Positions 11,001-23,000 of a DNA stretch of 64,000 nt are shown piece by piece. Within the stretch, counting starts at the first letter, position 1; each line of letters opens with the position of its first letter. The position numbers were made by a program, and so were the translations under genes. The DNA is from Branchiostoma floridae (Eukaryota > Chordata > Leptocardii > Amphioxiformes > Branchiostomatidae), in the NCBI RefSeq assembly GCF_000003815.2, contig NC_049989.1:20552035-20616034 (forward strand), read 5' to 3'. The notes beneath the pieces were generated by a model, which was not told where the DNA came from, made no database searches, and was given only the letters and a program-made list of their open reading frames with translations.

Positions 11001-14000
11001 TGGATGGCTGCATCCAGCACGTTACACTTACAGAAGGAGAGACTATGCACTACCCGTGCGTCGCAAATTGATAGGGGTTGGGGATGGTGACGCACAATCT
11101 AGGGGTCAGTGTCATGTTCCCCTGAGAAATTTGGACGCTTCATCCTTCGTAATATGAAAGGTTAGACTTAGAGAACTGCCCTGGATCTGGCCAGGGACAG
11201 GCGGATCTCAGGACACGCAACAGTGCCTCCCGAACCGTTCTGAACGTTCGGACCGGTTATCACGATTATTGTCAGCAGGGTGTCAAGCTTGAAAGACTCC
11301 CCTGTCTGCCCCTGGGGATAACATGAGCATTGCGCGTGCGTCGCGGTCATTTCAAATTGAAAACTCATCAGAAAACCGTTTCCTGATGTCCTGTGTTATT
11401 TTTCCGCTTTTTAGTCTTATACTAAGGCTAAATGTACTGACTATCATGGATAAGTTGGAAGAGGTGTCGCGTGAGGGGTTTGTACGTTGTCGTTTCGGGT
11501 CAGGATGCATCAAACTGCCATGGAGAGATGGAAAAGGACTAGCAACACAAACAATTTGTGTGGAATTATGTTCTGGTGCTGTTCCAACCGACTGCCGAAA
11601 CTTCCGTGGAATACGAACGGACTGGAATACAAACATCCCTTCTTGTTCAAGACTGAACTGGTAAGAAACTGTTTTACATTGTTTAGCTGTGTTACCAAGT
11701 GTGTTAGATGTGAAATTATCAACAGCACAGTCAAAATCCTGGCTAACTGAAGGCATGTATTTTTTCCGCACTTACTGGGACTCCTGTGGGCTGTATTATG
11801 CACAATGTTGTTTCAGCGCCCATTTTCGTGGAAACACAGTGGTATGATGACGTAATATTCACTTGTTGCAGCAAAGAGGAAGTCATGTTTCCACGTACCG
11901 TTGCAAATCATATCATGAAAATATCGAAATCGCAAACTCCTACCCCTACCTAGGCCTGACGTTGTCCTCGTCAGGTACTTATTCCTTAGCTAAAAAGAAT
12001 CTGTCTCTAAAGGCACGTAAAGCTGTATTCGGCCTCAAACCTCTCACTCTTTCAACGATGTCCCCCAAGACTCTACTTAAGCTATTCAATACGTGTATTA
12101 AGCCCATAATGTTATATGGTAGTGAGATTTGGGGTATAGACTGTGGAAAAGATAACTGCCCAGTGGAAAATATCCAAACCCGCTTTTGTAAAAATATTCT
12201 TGGCGTGCACAGGAATTCCTGTAACTCCGCATGTAGAGCAGAACTCGGAGTCTATCCAACAGGCATAGATATAGCAATCCGCATGGTTAAGTACTGGCTA
12301 CGCCTTAAACAGTTAGATTACTTTAGACACCCTTTACAAATAGACGCACTACTCTGTCAACAAAATGTACCTTTAAACAATCATAAGAAAACTTGGCTCC
12401 AACATGTAAAACAAATACTTGATGATAATGGTTATTCCTATCTATGGAACTATGCTCACTCTAGAATAGACAACAAACATATTTGTACATTGTTAAGGAA
12501 AAGACTGTCAGACGTGTATGTCCAAACCTTTTTCCAGCAATTGTCTAAAGATAACGGCAAACTAAGATTTTACAAACATATCAAAACCGAATATGCCATG
12601 GAAACCTATCTATACCAGAACGACGCTGACAAGAGATCCAATGTATGTAAGATAAGAATCAGTGCTCACTCACTAGAGATAGAAAAGGGTCGTTATAAAA
12701 AAGTGCCAGTTCAAGATAGATTGTGTAAATACTGTGCGACGGTTGCAGTGGAAGATGAAATACATTTTATATGTAACTGCCCCCATTATGAGGACGAAAG
12801 AAACAACCTTTTTGACACAATCAAAACATTATTTCCAACTTTTCACCAGTTAGTAGACCTCAAAAAAACTATATTTCTGTTAAAATCACAGAACCCACTA
12901 ATCATTAAAGAAGTGGGACTTTTCATCAGCCACTGCCTCCAAAGAAGAAGTCAAACCACCCAGTAAAGAAGTAGAAGCATGTACATAGATAGCTGACGTG
13001 TGTGTATTTAGAATAGACACTTGTTACTTTTCACTGTCTGTATCATTGCAATTAGCCTACGGGCATGGATTTGCAAATAAATATATTATAATATAACCTT
13101 CTCGGCGAAGATAATGATGTGATTATGATCGTCTTACAATTTCCGCATACACCACTGATCGGAGGTAATTTTAAATCCATGACGAAGGTAACGAAGTTGT
13201 TTCCTCAATGTCCCGGGTTTGATAAAACCTCCCTGGTTGGGGGCAACGTTCTCACGGGTCGGACATGTCGGAGCCAGGCGGATCTCTGGACACGCCACAG
13301 TAAATCCCGAACCGTTTGAACCGTTCGGACGGGCTATCGGGATTATTGTCAGCAGGGAGTCAAGCTTTAGAAACTCGCCTGCCTGCCCCTGGGGATAAAA
13401 CCTGTGAAATTCCAGCGAATTTGTTTTCTTCTCTGTACTTCAGCAAGTGTATCTTGGTTGTGTACATGCCCAATGCTGTGTAACGACTAAACGCACAGAA
13501 CAAAGACTAAACTGTAGACTAAGCGTAATCTGAATGAGCACGTCAGGTGTCCATGTCCATGCTTCATATAGAGTAGAGAGAGTAGAGTACAACTACAACT
13601 GAAAAATATTAATATCAACGTTCCATAGAATTACTTCTCCTCACCATGGCATACTAGTAACTTCCTCCCAAGGACGTTATATCCATGTCCTCACGAGCGG
13701 AATTTCCTAGACAATAATCCTCCCCGTTTAATATTGTTCCTCCTTACCAACTTTTCAAAAAGCGTTTATTTACTTGTGCCGCAAGTAAAGATTTCGCCTG
13801 CTATTCACACATGTGCCTTTGACGGGCATAAAAATCTATCAAGCGATGTGAAAGTTGAAACGTCTACGGCGTAGGTTAACAATAATCCTCTAGGGTGACG
13901 TCTTTTAATCTCTACTCATTCAATCAACATTGTATGATATCACTCGTGGTACTTCTGAAGCCTTCTGAATATCGTTGATTTTACCAAAGTTAATGAAATC

Positions 14001-17000
14001 ACATGCACAATAACTATACACTAGAGACAAGCAGATTTTACATCCTATTTGCTTTGCTGAATAATTTAAGTAGATTCTAGACTTACGGCCTAAGCTCAAA
14101 GGTGCGGCCGGACGTTGCAATTGGTGATTTTGCCACCCTTCCAGAAATTGGAGACCCGTTGTAGTGTGACATTTTGATTCCTGCCCTACGAATCGGTCTG
14201 GTAGGCGGCTGTCCCCGGAGACCAGTTTTGCTGGGATTAGGACAGAAGGAAAGCTTTACGGGAACACCGGCCAGTCTTGTCAAAAGTCGCTTACAAGTGC
14301 GCAAAGTAAATTTACTGCCGAAAGATTCCAATAATAATTGTGCAGACGTTTGATAATACGGACAGCATGACACCCAGCTAGCGGATATATGGTTGCTAAT
14401 TATTTTGTCGGTCGCCACGCGATGATGGACAGCGGCACGCCTCTATACCTAAAGTTTCGCGCTGTGTGGGTGTGGCCTAGCCACTGGCTCGCAAATTGAT
14501 ATCTGGATCGTATTTTCCCGTCTTTGAATAACTTGCTCGTGAAAAAAGGCAAGAAACACAAAGGAAATGGGTATAATGACGACATCATTCTTAGTGGTAT
14601 TCCTGTCAATGGATGTGCAAACTGTGCCAAAAATTAACACATGGAACGTAAAATAAACAACAAACAACGAGTTATAGACATGTGCGCACTTGTCGGGCGG
14701 CTGTCCCAAAGGACCGGGAGGCTTCAATCAAGTGTGGGAGAGTTCAATTCACGTATGGGGGCCAGCACCTATATCAAAACTAGTCTTATTTTAGACACGT
14801 AGAATAATATTTTGTGGCACTAGATTAACATATATATTACAATTCAATATTTAGATACAACTTTCTTTCAATAAAATACAATAAAGTTCAACACACACCA
14901 ACAAAATGTTTGGCTTCTTCATAGGATCGTCTTCTTGTTTACGTTTGAGATGGGGTCACTGAACCCTCGCCGCCGCTGGGTGCGTAACGTGCCTAGCGTT
15001 GGCATGAATATATTAGGGCATTCAATGATGTTTATAAATGAATCTTCTAGATTATGGACTTGAATGTATATCATATATTAGTGATAGTGTCTCCACCACA
15101 TGTTTGGTAACCACGCTTCAGTCGGAAAGACATCAGAAATCCATTACTTACGCTTTGTACATGGTTTGTGCGGGCAATCAAATGTTTCCTGGGACTCCGC
15201 ACGCACATAACGTCAAAGTGAGGGCACATGTGATTTACATTGATTGTCTTGCGGCTGGTGTCATTCTGTAACTTCAAGCCGTCATTAATACTTTGTCTAT
15301 AGGAGCGCTGGCGGCAGAGGGATGAATTGCATTCAAATTCTTTCTATTTTGTGACGGCATTCCGGCGGTTCAGACCGTCCGAACTGTTTGGGCAGCGATT
15401 TCCACCTCACAACAGCACGATTTTACGCATTCCACGGGTGTTTGGGAGGTACAGTTGCCATGTAAATTGGTGGTTCGCAGACGTCCGCAGACGTCCGAAC
15501 CGGCGCCCCGCGGTGCTCTGCACGCCCCCAGACGGTTCGGATCGCTTTGTTGCTATGGGAACCGCCCGTTCGGCCGTCCGGCCCGGGCGGAGCCGTACCG
15601 GCTCGAACCGTTCGAACGGCCCGCTCCAGGCCGCCGCCCGAAAGCGTTCGAACGATGCCGTCCGGGACCAGTCCGGGACGTAGTCCGGGCTAGTCCAAGC
15701 GGCCAATCTGGACCCTTTATGGCCGTCCGAACCGTTCTGCGAACTGTCGAGCGTCCGTCCTGTCCGACCGACCCGTCCGACCCCCGGACTATTGCATGGT
15801 TCGAACTGACGGTTCATGCCGGTCCGGACTAGTCCGGGACGGGCAAATTTTCACACAGGAAGTTAAATTGCCTTTCCACTTGCCAGAAATTTAAGTAGAC
15901 TTCCGTAAAAGTTAAGTGTATCAATTTCATCAAAATCTCACTCAGAAAAATCTTACTTGGCTGATCGTGCAAGTGGGGTAGCACATGCGCTTGCCCGATA
16001 GGCACTTTCACTTGCCCAGGAAAATGGGGCTAGTGGACTATATGTCCAACCCTGGGACTTTGAGGTAATTTTATGTAGCCATCATCATCAGTGGGTAAAT
16101 CTGTGGTCTTTGTTGGAGGTTGCCAGGAGTGCAAGCTTTTATGGGCATCTACTGGCTTCTTGCAATCAATATTTGCTGGCATCTCATACAGGACATCTTC
16201 TGCCTGCATATATATGGCACCATCTGGCTCCACATACACACAATCATCATCATCGCGGGGAGGGGGGCGGGTGTTAGGGGCAGGCAGTGTACACTTTCTG
16301 GGTGGAACAGGGTACTTCGCTTTAGGAGGTATCTCTGGACCTGCACCAGGTTTGGGAGGGTTTGAGAATGTGTCTGCATATACATAGTAATGAGACTGTG
16401 AGACGGCAGTGGTGTGTGTTTTATGCTCAGTGATAGCCTGAGACTGGCCCTGCTCTGTCTGATCATGGCCTCTGGTCATTACACTGGCTTTCCTGTTAGT
16501 GTTACTCAAAGCAATATTGGAATTTTGGCCTGAAGGAGGATTCTTGGCCCTCTTCTTGCACCAGATGGGGAGAATGATGGCACCAATCAGAACAATACCA
16601 GCTATTGCACCACAGACAGAGGCAATGACAACAGGAAGGGGAAAACTGCGAGCAGGTTCATGGGAACTATTGCTTTCTGGTTTAGTTAGCTCTACAGGCA
16701 GTGGGGTGAATGTGGCACCTGCAGGCCGTGATACTGAGCCAGCATTTTGTTTCGAGTGCAACTGATAGTTATAGGTGTGGTTGGTGGTGCCATTGTAGGA
16801 GCTGTTATTACTGCCCAACTGGCCATCAATTGACACAGTTGACATTTTGCTCAGATTGACAGGCAGTGTGGTGACTGCGGTGTGTACATGGCATGCTGTT
16901 GAGCCAGAGTTCACTATGCCATCAACATGCACGGTCGATGTTTTGCCTGGATTGACAGGCAGTGTGGTAAATGTGGTGTGTATAGGGCTTGCTGACGAAT

Positions 17001-20000
17001 CAGCATTTTCCATGCCATCAACAGGCACAGTTGATGTTTTACCTGGATTGACAGGCAGTGTGGTAAATGTGGTGTGCATAGGGCGTGCTGATAAATCAGC
17101 ATTTTCCATGCCGTCAACAGGCACAGTTGATATTTTGCTCGTATTGACAGGCAGTGTGGTTGATGGTGCCACTTTACAGATCTTGTCTACAGAGTTGATA
17201 TTTTTAAGCCTTTGTCCAGAGAGCATGGCAGGCTGGGAACATGCCATTTGGTTTACAAATGAAGGAGGTTTTGGAGGCCCATTTAGTTTTAACCAGATGG
17301 GAACCATCCTACAGTCACACTTCCAGGGGTGTTGGAAATATACACATAAGGAATAGATGCCAACATGTTATATACTGACAGGGGAAGGACAGACATCTGG
17401 TTTGACTGCAGGTACAGCCTTTGGAGCATGGGTAGATTTGAGAGTATCCCTGCCTGAATCTCAGTTATGCTGTTGGAGTCCAGGTTTAGATGTTTCAGGC
17501 GGGGTAGATTTGAGAAAGTGTTTGGGTGAATCATACTTATCTGGTTGAAATTCAACCTCAAAGTTTCAAGCCATCGTAGGTTTAGAAATACTTTTGGCTG
17601 AAGGTCAATTATGTTGTTTTTGTTCAGGTACAAAGTGTGTAGCTGGGTTAGATTTGAGAATATACCAGTTTGAATATTGGTTATTCTGTTGCTGCATAGG
17701 TACAAATTTGCAAGCTTTGGTAGGTTTAAAAATGCGCCAGGTTGAATCATACTTATTTGATTGTTCTGTAGGTTTAAGAATGTGAGCTTTGGTAGATATG
17801 GAAATATCTCAATGTTGGTTATTTTGTTGCAGTATAGGTTCAATTTTTCCAGGTCACTATACTTTGTGAGCCATGACACACTTAAAGATGAAATCTGATT
17901 TCTTTCCAAATTCAAATCAGTGACATATTTTGGCAGCCACCGAGGGATGCATGTGAGGCCCACCTTTATGAATGACCAGCATGATTTACACCTACTCCTG
18001 CAGTCATCATTTTTTGACTTCTTAAACAGCCAGCTTCTGGCATCCTTGGGCTCGAAGATGATGAGAAAGAAAATCAGCAGGTGCCACAGCTTTCTTCCCA
18101 TATTGTCCTGCCTGCAAAAATAATGTATGTAAGTAGTAGGGGGCACTAGAATGAATTTGAAACTAAAAAATGTCTCCAATTCATGCTTCCCTTAAAGTTC
18201 TGCAAAACATTTATGGCAACAACCTTTCAAAGAAATTATGCCAAATAGCCTCCACTTAGTAACAAACACTGAAAACCTCTGTATCATTTGGCCACAACAG
18301 TTTGATTTTTAGGTTCTACTGAGTTGAAAATATAATGTAAAACTTGAATTTCAGGAGTGTCTGAGGAGGATTATGCAATTCTTGATTTATTTGTAGAGAA
18401 CAAATCTATTATCCCACTGTGGCAATGTCTCCAGACTCTCCACCCATATTACACTGTGACAGTAGACTGCCCCAAACCAAAATAAATGAAATGACATGAA
18501 GCCAACTGGTTTTGCTATACAGTCAAACCTGCCCGAGCGACCACCTCTTCTCAGCGACCACCTGGCCATTTCGACCGCTTTTTCTCGGTCCCGCTTTTTT
18601 TTCCCATTGACGTAAGCATTAAGCGACCTTTTCTCAATGATGACCTGGCCAACGCAACCGCGACCGGCCCAAATTGGGACCCATAACGACTGCATCATTT
18701 TCAAAATTGAGGTTTTCATCGATTTTTTATGATAACTAGCGCGATTTTGTGCCGAAATTGTTGTAAGAAAATCCCAATTTAGTTGTTACAGAAGTTGTTT
18801 TTTTTTCAAATCTATATCAGTATAAAGTGAACGAATGCTGAAACGTATATAGCCTCATACTTTTTATATTTCAGCCATACATAGTATGGTGAAATATATT
18901 GTATTCGTAATGTTTCTTCTTTCTTTCTTTCTTTCTTCTTTCTCCTGTCAAATCTTCAAAGTGATTCATCTCCGCCGTTCCTGGACCGAATGACCTGAAA
19001 TTTGGCACAGGGGTAGAATGGGCCAATACCTTGATACCTTTTCTCAGTTTTTTCATATCTGCCTCTAAAATGATTTTATTGAGGTTTCAAGGTCATGTTT
19101 TGACCAAAATAAAATATATTGTCCCCCTGTACCCTGGTCTTACAATGGAATGGCCTGAAATTTGTTGTAGATAGGCATTAGATAGTTGGTAAAATGATCC
19201 AAGTAAAAGTTTTGACATAAACTACTTTAAAATAATTAATTTTGGCACTTTTCTGAGGGGTAACTTGTTTTCTTTTGGCCTCCTGGCGTGACCTTCCGTG
19301 ACCCCGCACGGAGTCCACACCTGTGCGCGAAGAGCGAAGGCTAATTAATATTCATAAGCATAGCGGGCCGATACGCTGTGGCCTGGAAAAACGAAGCTGT
19401 AAAAGGCCCGCTACGCTGCTTTTTCATCCAGCGTAGCGGCAAAAAAATTGGGAAATAAAGAAAAACATCGTAGTAAAAATACATAGGCACGTGCCAAGCA
19501 CGCGCCTTCGCTGTTTCAGGAAGTTATCAGCTCCAAGGGAGGTGTTTTATAGCACCGGCCCGCCGTACCGCTGTCTTGCAGCCTCTCCCAGGACCGCCGC
19601 GGAAATGTAAACAAAGCGGCGAGAAGGCCTTGCCGCACGTTCATCAGCAGGGTGGAATCCCTCCCCGGAACAGCCAATATGCATAAGCTTTCCCGCGAAA
19701 CTCCTTACTTGGGGAGCGTGGTTGATGTAAACAAAGGCTCTTACTAGTAGTTGCGTCATTTCTTTTTCTGTGAGGAAAATACAATCAATTCTTTCTGACA
19801 CATTTCTAGAGCAGGAACGGGTCGCGTTCCCCAATTTCCTGTTCTAAATTTTGCGTGTGCCGCCCTGCTTTCGCGCCAAAAAATGTAAAAAGTGTAGCGA
19901 GTGTGCCTTGCCGCGAGTTATCAGTGGGGTGGGATACCTCCCCGGAACAGCCAGTTCCCGGGGAATGTCCCGTATTTGGGGATCGGGGTTGACCAACAGG

Positions 20001-23000
20001 CAGTTACTAGTAGTTGCGTAATTTTTATTTCAGCGCGGGAAATAGAATCAATTCTTTCCGACATAATTTTGGAACAATAGCGGGTCGCGTTCCCAAAATT
20101 CCTGTTCTAAATTTGAAGCTCTTTGGCTCGGCAACGTAAGTTACAAACCATCGTAAGTTTGTATGTAAAACCCGGGCGTCAGGCAAACCTCGCAAAGTGA
20201 CCCCGCCCATAAACCGCCAGGGCAGTGTCGGCAGTGTTAGTGTGGGGATCCTTCGCCGACTTTGTCAAAGGGCCGCCGGCTATCAATCAAACGCGGATGT
20301 TGATTACTGTTTCAAACAGTCATGGTGCCGTACAGCGAAATTCATGCTTCGTGAATACATTCCTTGGACTTTCTTTCCCACAGCGGTGCTTTTACAAAAT
20401 ATTTATTAGACTGTAACACTGAGTCCCACATGTTTTAAAGAATAGAATCTGACGCGAAACAGCGGTTTTTGCCCGGTATTTTTCTTGAAACATGTCCGTG
20501 GGAATATCGTCTGACGGCGAGGCGGCGACGCAGGGATATCAAACCGTCAACATTACATAAGTCGCACGGTGGCTAACAACGCTGCGAAGATAACGTTACT
20601 AGCGCTCTAACTTAGTAAGCGCTTCAACTTCAGATGGCAACCCGGACAATATTTATCAAGTACTGTTGAGCTGAGTAAAGTTTGTTGTTTATGAGTTTTT
20701 AGTTGTCTTTGAAGCTTTTATCCGAAATATTGTTACGTCAAACTGCTGAAGAAAAGTTAAGTGACTGCTACGATGATCGTAGATATGGCCCTAAAAACTG
20801 ATAAAATAAGCCTTCTCAATAGCCTAAAATGCAAGAGCTTAAGGGGGGCTTCGATACCGGACCCCGCCGGGGGCCTTCGCCGGCCCCCGGACCCCTGCCC
20901 CATCATTTCTGTTTTTTGACGGTAACTAGCTATCTTTATTTTGATCGTGACGACGTCCACATACTAGTATTTTTCTGTGGGGAGGGGGGGGGGGGTCAAA
21001 TATATTATGCTGCTTATTGTGTAACAGTGGGGTTTAAGCGCTGCCAAACTGACCACGTCAGTTGCTCTAGAGTTTTTGGTGTTGTGGTTTGCACGTTCGA
21101 TTTGTCATCCGCCGACCCGGGGTCGATCCCCGTTATCGGCATGTTTGTTTCTTTCTGTTTTTTAATTTATAATTTTGTTAATATTAATATTAATTCATCC
21201 TTTGGACTGTGATTTGTGTAGATGTTATACCAAATGTCACTCGTTTGACTTCTATATGATGGTTTTAATTTCATTCATGTCAATCCTTTTTGATCCTTGA
21301 TGTCGGCCTTGGTAGTAGTTCATTTCGAGAAGTTACTGTTAGAATGTTCAATTTTTGCGCAGGAGTGATTTGGAACAGTTCAATTTTGCATGGGAACGGG
21401 TATGGCTGAAATATGCTGTATTTGCTCTCAAGCAAATGTCGGCCTTTCTAGTTAAAGAAAGATCTGTGTAGCTCATACCTTTTTTTTAAGAAAGATCTGT
21501 ACGTGTGAATGCTTTTGTCCAACTGTACTGTACATTCACCAGCGGTACGCTATCGGGGCGTACCGGGCATCGAATTCGAAAGGTGCACTGTCGTTATTTC
21601 AGATCAAGAACATAGCGACGAATAAAGGCTTGTATGGTTACAAATTGACAGGATCAAAGTTCCCTTACTGTCTAAAACGTTAGTGTACAAATACTTGAGC
21701 TTTAAAACACTGTATCGTATAAAAGCTCGATAAAAGCTTGGGGTTAGATTTACAATTTACAGTGTGCGTGTTGTATTTGACATTAAAGACCTCGCTTCTT
21801 TGCGTGCTTGCTGTGTGCTTGCTATTTGCCATTAAACACAACGGAAACCATTTAACGGGGGCCGCCCTAAGACGGTTCCCGTCGTAAGACGGAACGGATT
21901 TTTTGCTGATCTTATTATCCATAAGTACACCGTGTTCGTTGCCACTGACTATGCTGATTACAAAGGTAAATAAACCAAGTTCATGCACACAGCTTTAATT
22001 TGCATTCCAAGTATACTTTAAGTTTAACATATTTACTTCATGTTTTTAAAAAAAAACAGAATTCTAACAGTAATGTTGGCAGTGCTGAATCACTGCGGTC
22101 ACCGGCCTCTGCGTATTGGCGGCTCGTGTCGCTAACTATACGAACTCTTTCAAGCTGTCACACAACTGCCATGATACACATAAATAAAGCCCCATAAAAC
22201 ACTATGAATATGGGTCTTCAAATGTCTGTTGAGTAGAAAAGCAACCAAAAGGAAGCGACATAAACATTGCCACCATTGTGCTCCCAAGGGAGTGTGGCCG
22301 TGAAGGTGGCAGACTAGAGAACGCTCCAAAGATTTATTTGACTGTAACAAATGATTCGTGCTGTCTATGAAAATAAGACTTGATAGAAAGATGTAGATGA
22401 TATTTTCATATAATAAGACCGAGTTTTGTTGATGTTAGCGGTGTCTTTTTTTCGTAATGTTTTTTTTAGTCGGGCATTCACAATCAGTGCATTCAGCCCA
22501 TTGCCCGTAAAAACATGAGCTGGATTGTACAGCCTTCCTCATGTGAGACAAGAAGTACATACAGTCACGATTTTACTGTCAAAAGAAAGCTAAAATATCA
22601 TATTATTAATTTTTTTCTGTGTACTTAAATTTACCACTTACTTCTGAAGAGAGCAAAATGTAAAAAAAAGCGTACCGAGTTAGGCACACTGTCCAGCGCA
22701 GCACAAAATTGGAAGGTTACATACACGAAATTGTCTCACAGTGTTTGCCGCTCGTAACATGCAGCGCGAAAGGTTCATGAACCACATGAATGCATTTCTT
22801 ATTCAAGTATGTTGTTCAAATCTATGTGTAAAAAAATTCAGGCATCAAAACTTGACCACTCTCAGGCAACTAGCGATGGAGCGCCATGAGTTTGAGCGCA
22901 AGAAAAAGCGTACCGTGTTGGGGCACCTCCCGTTATACTTTGCATCGGGCATGTTTTGAGTCGATACTCTTCTCAGCGACCACCTGTCCAAATCGACCGG

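Larger units (their letters stand above)
8207..15859. mobile_element. 7.65 kb insertion with GTCCG-rich inverted ends and 13-base target duplication
   Basis: AAGTTAAATTGCC lies directly on both sides (8194-8206 and 15860-15872), as a target-site duplication would. The ends are inverted: CCTGTGTGAAAAT near 8214 on the left and ATTTTCACACAGG near 15846 on the right, each followed inward by dense GTCCG/CGGAC words. No transposase is recognisable. Inside are a truncated LINE (11866-13096), a pair of diverged direct repeats and many short unrecognised ORFs. It may be a non-autonomous DNA element that later received other insertions. Confidence 0.55.
18865..21470. mobile_element. Interspersed repeat, family of 47335-48150, opposite orientation
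   Basis: One end has TTTCAGCCATACATAGTATG, ATTGTATTCGTAATGTTTCTT and a (TTTC)n tract followed by CTCCTGTCAAATCTTCAAA. The other end near 21400-21465 has GGCTGAAATATGCTG and CTCAAGCAAATGTCGGCC. Both ends occur, inverted and 810 bases apart, at 47335-48150. Here the ends are 2.6 kb apart, so more sequence was inserted or retained. Confidence 0.55.

Noticed and set aside
11188-13402. LTR retrotransposon bounded by the 135-base direct repeats
   Set aside because: No TG/CA ends, primer-binding site, polypurine tract, gag or protease; the enclosed ORF is a non-LTR reverse transcriptase fragment.
15327-15832. Overlapping Arg/Pro/Ser-rich ORFs on both strands
   Set aside because: By-products of the GTCCG/CGGAC repeat array; no stop codons occur because of the CpG-rich words.
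16847-17356. 169-codon plus-strand ORF with repeated text
   Set aside because: Antisense of the 96-base coding repeats of gene A.
21071-21142. Functional tRNA-Asp gene
   Set aside because: B box and anticodon are recognisable, but the acceptor stem does not pair and an AT-rich tail follows; a SINE or pseudogene is more likely.
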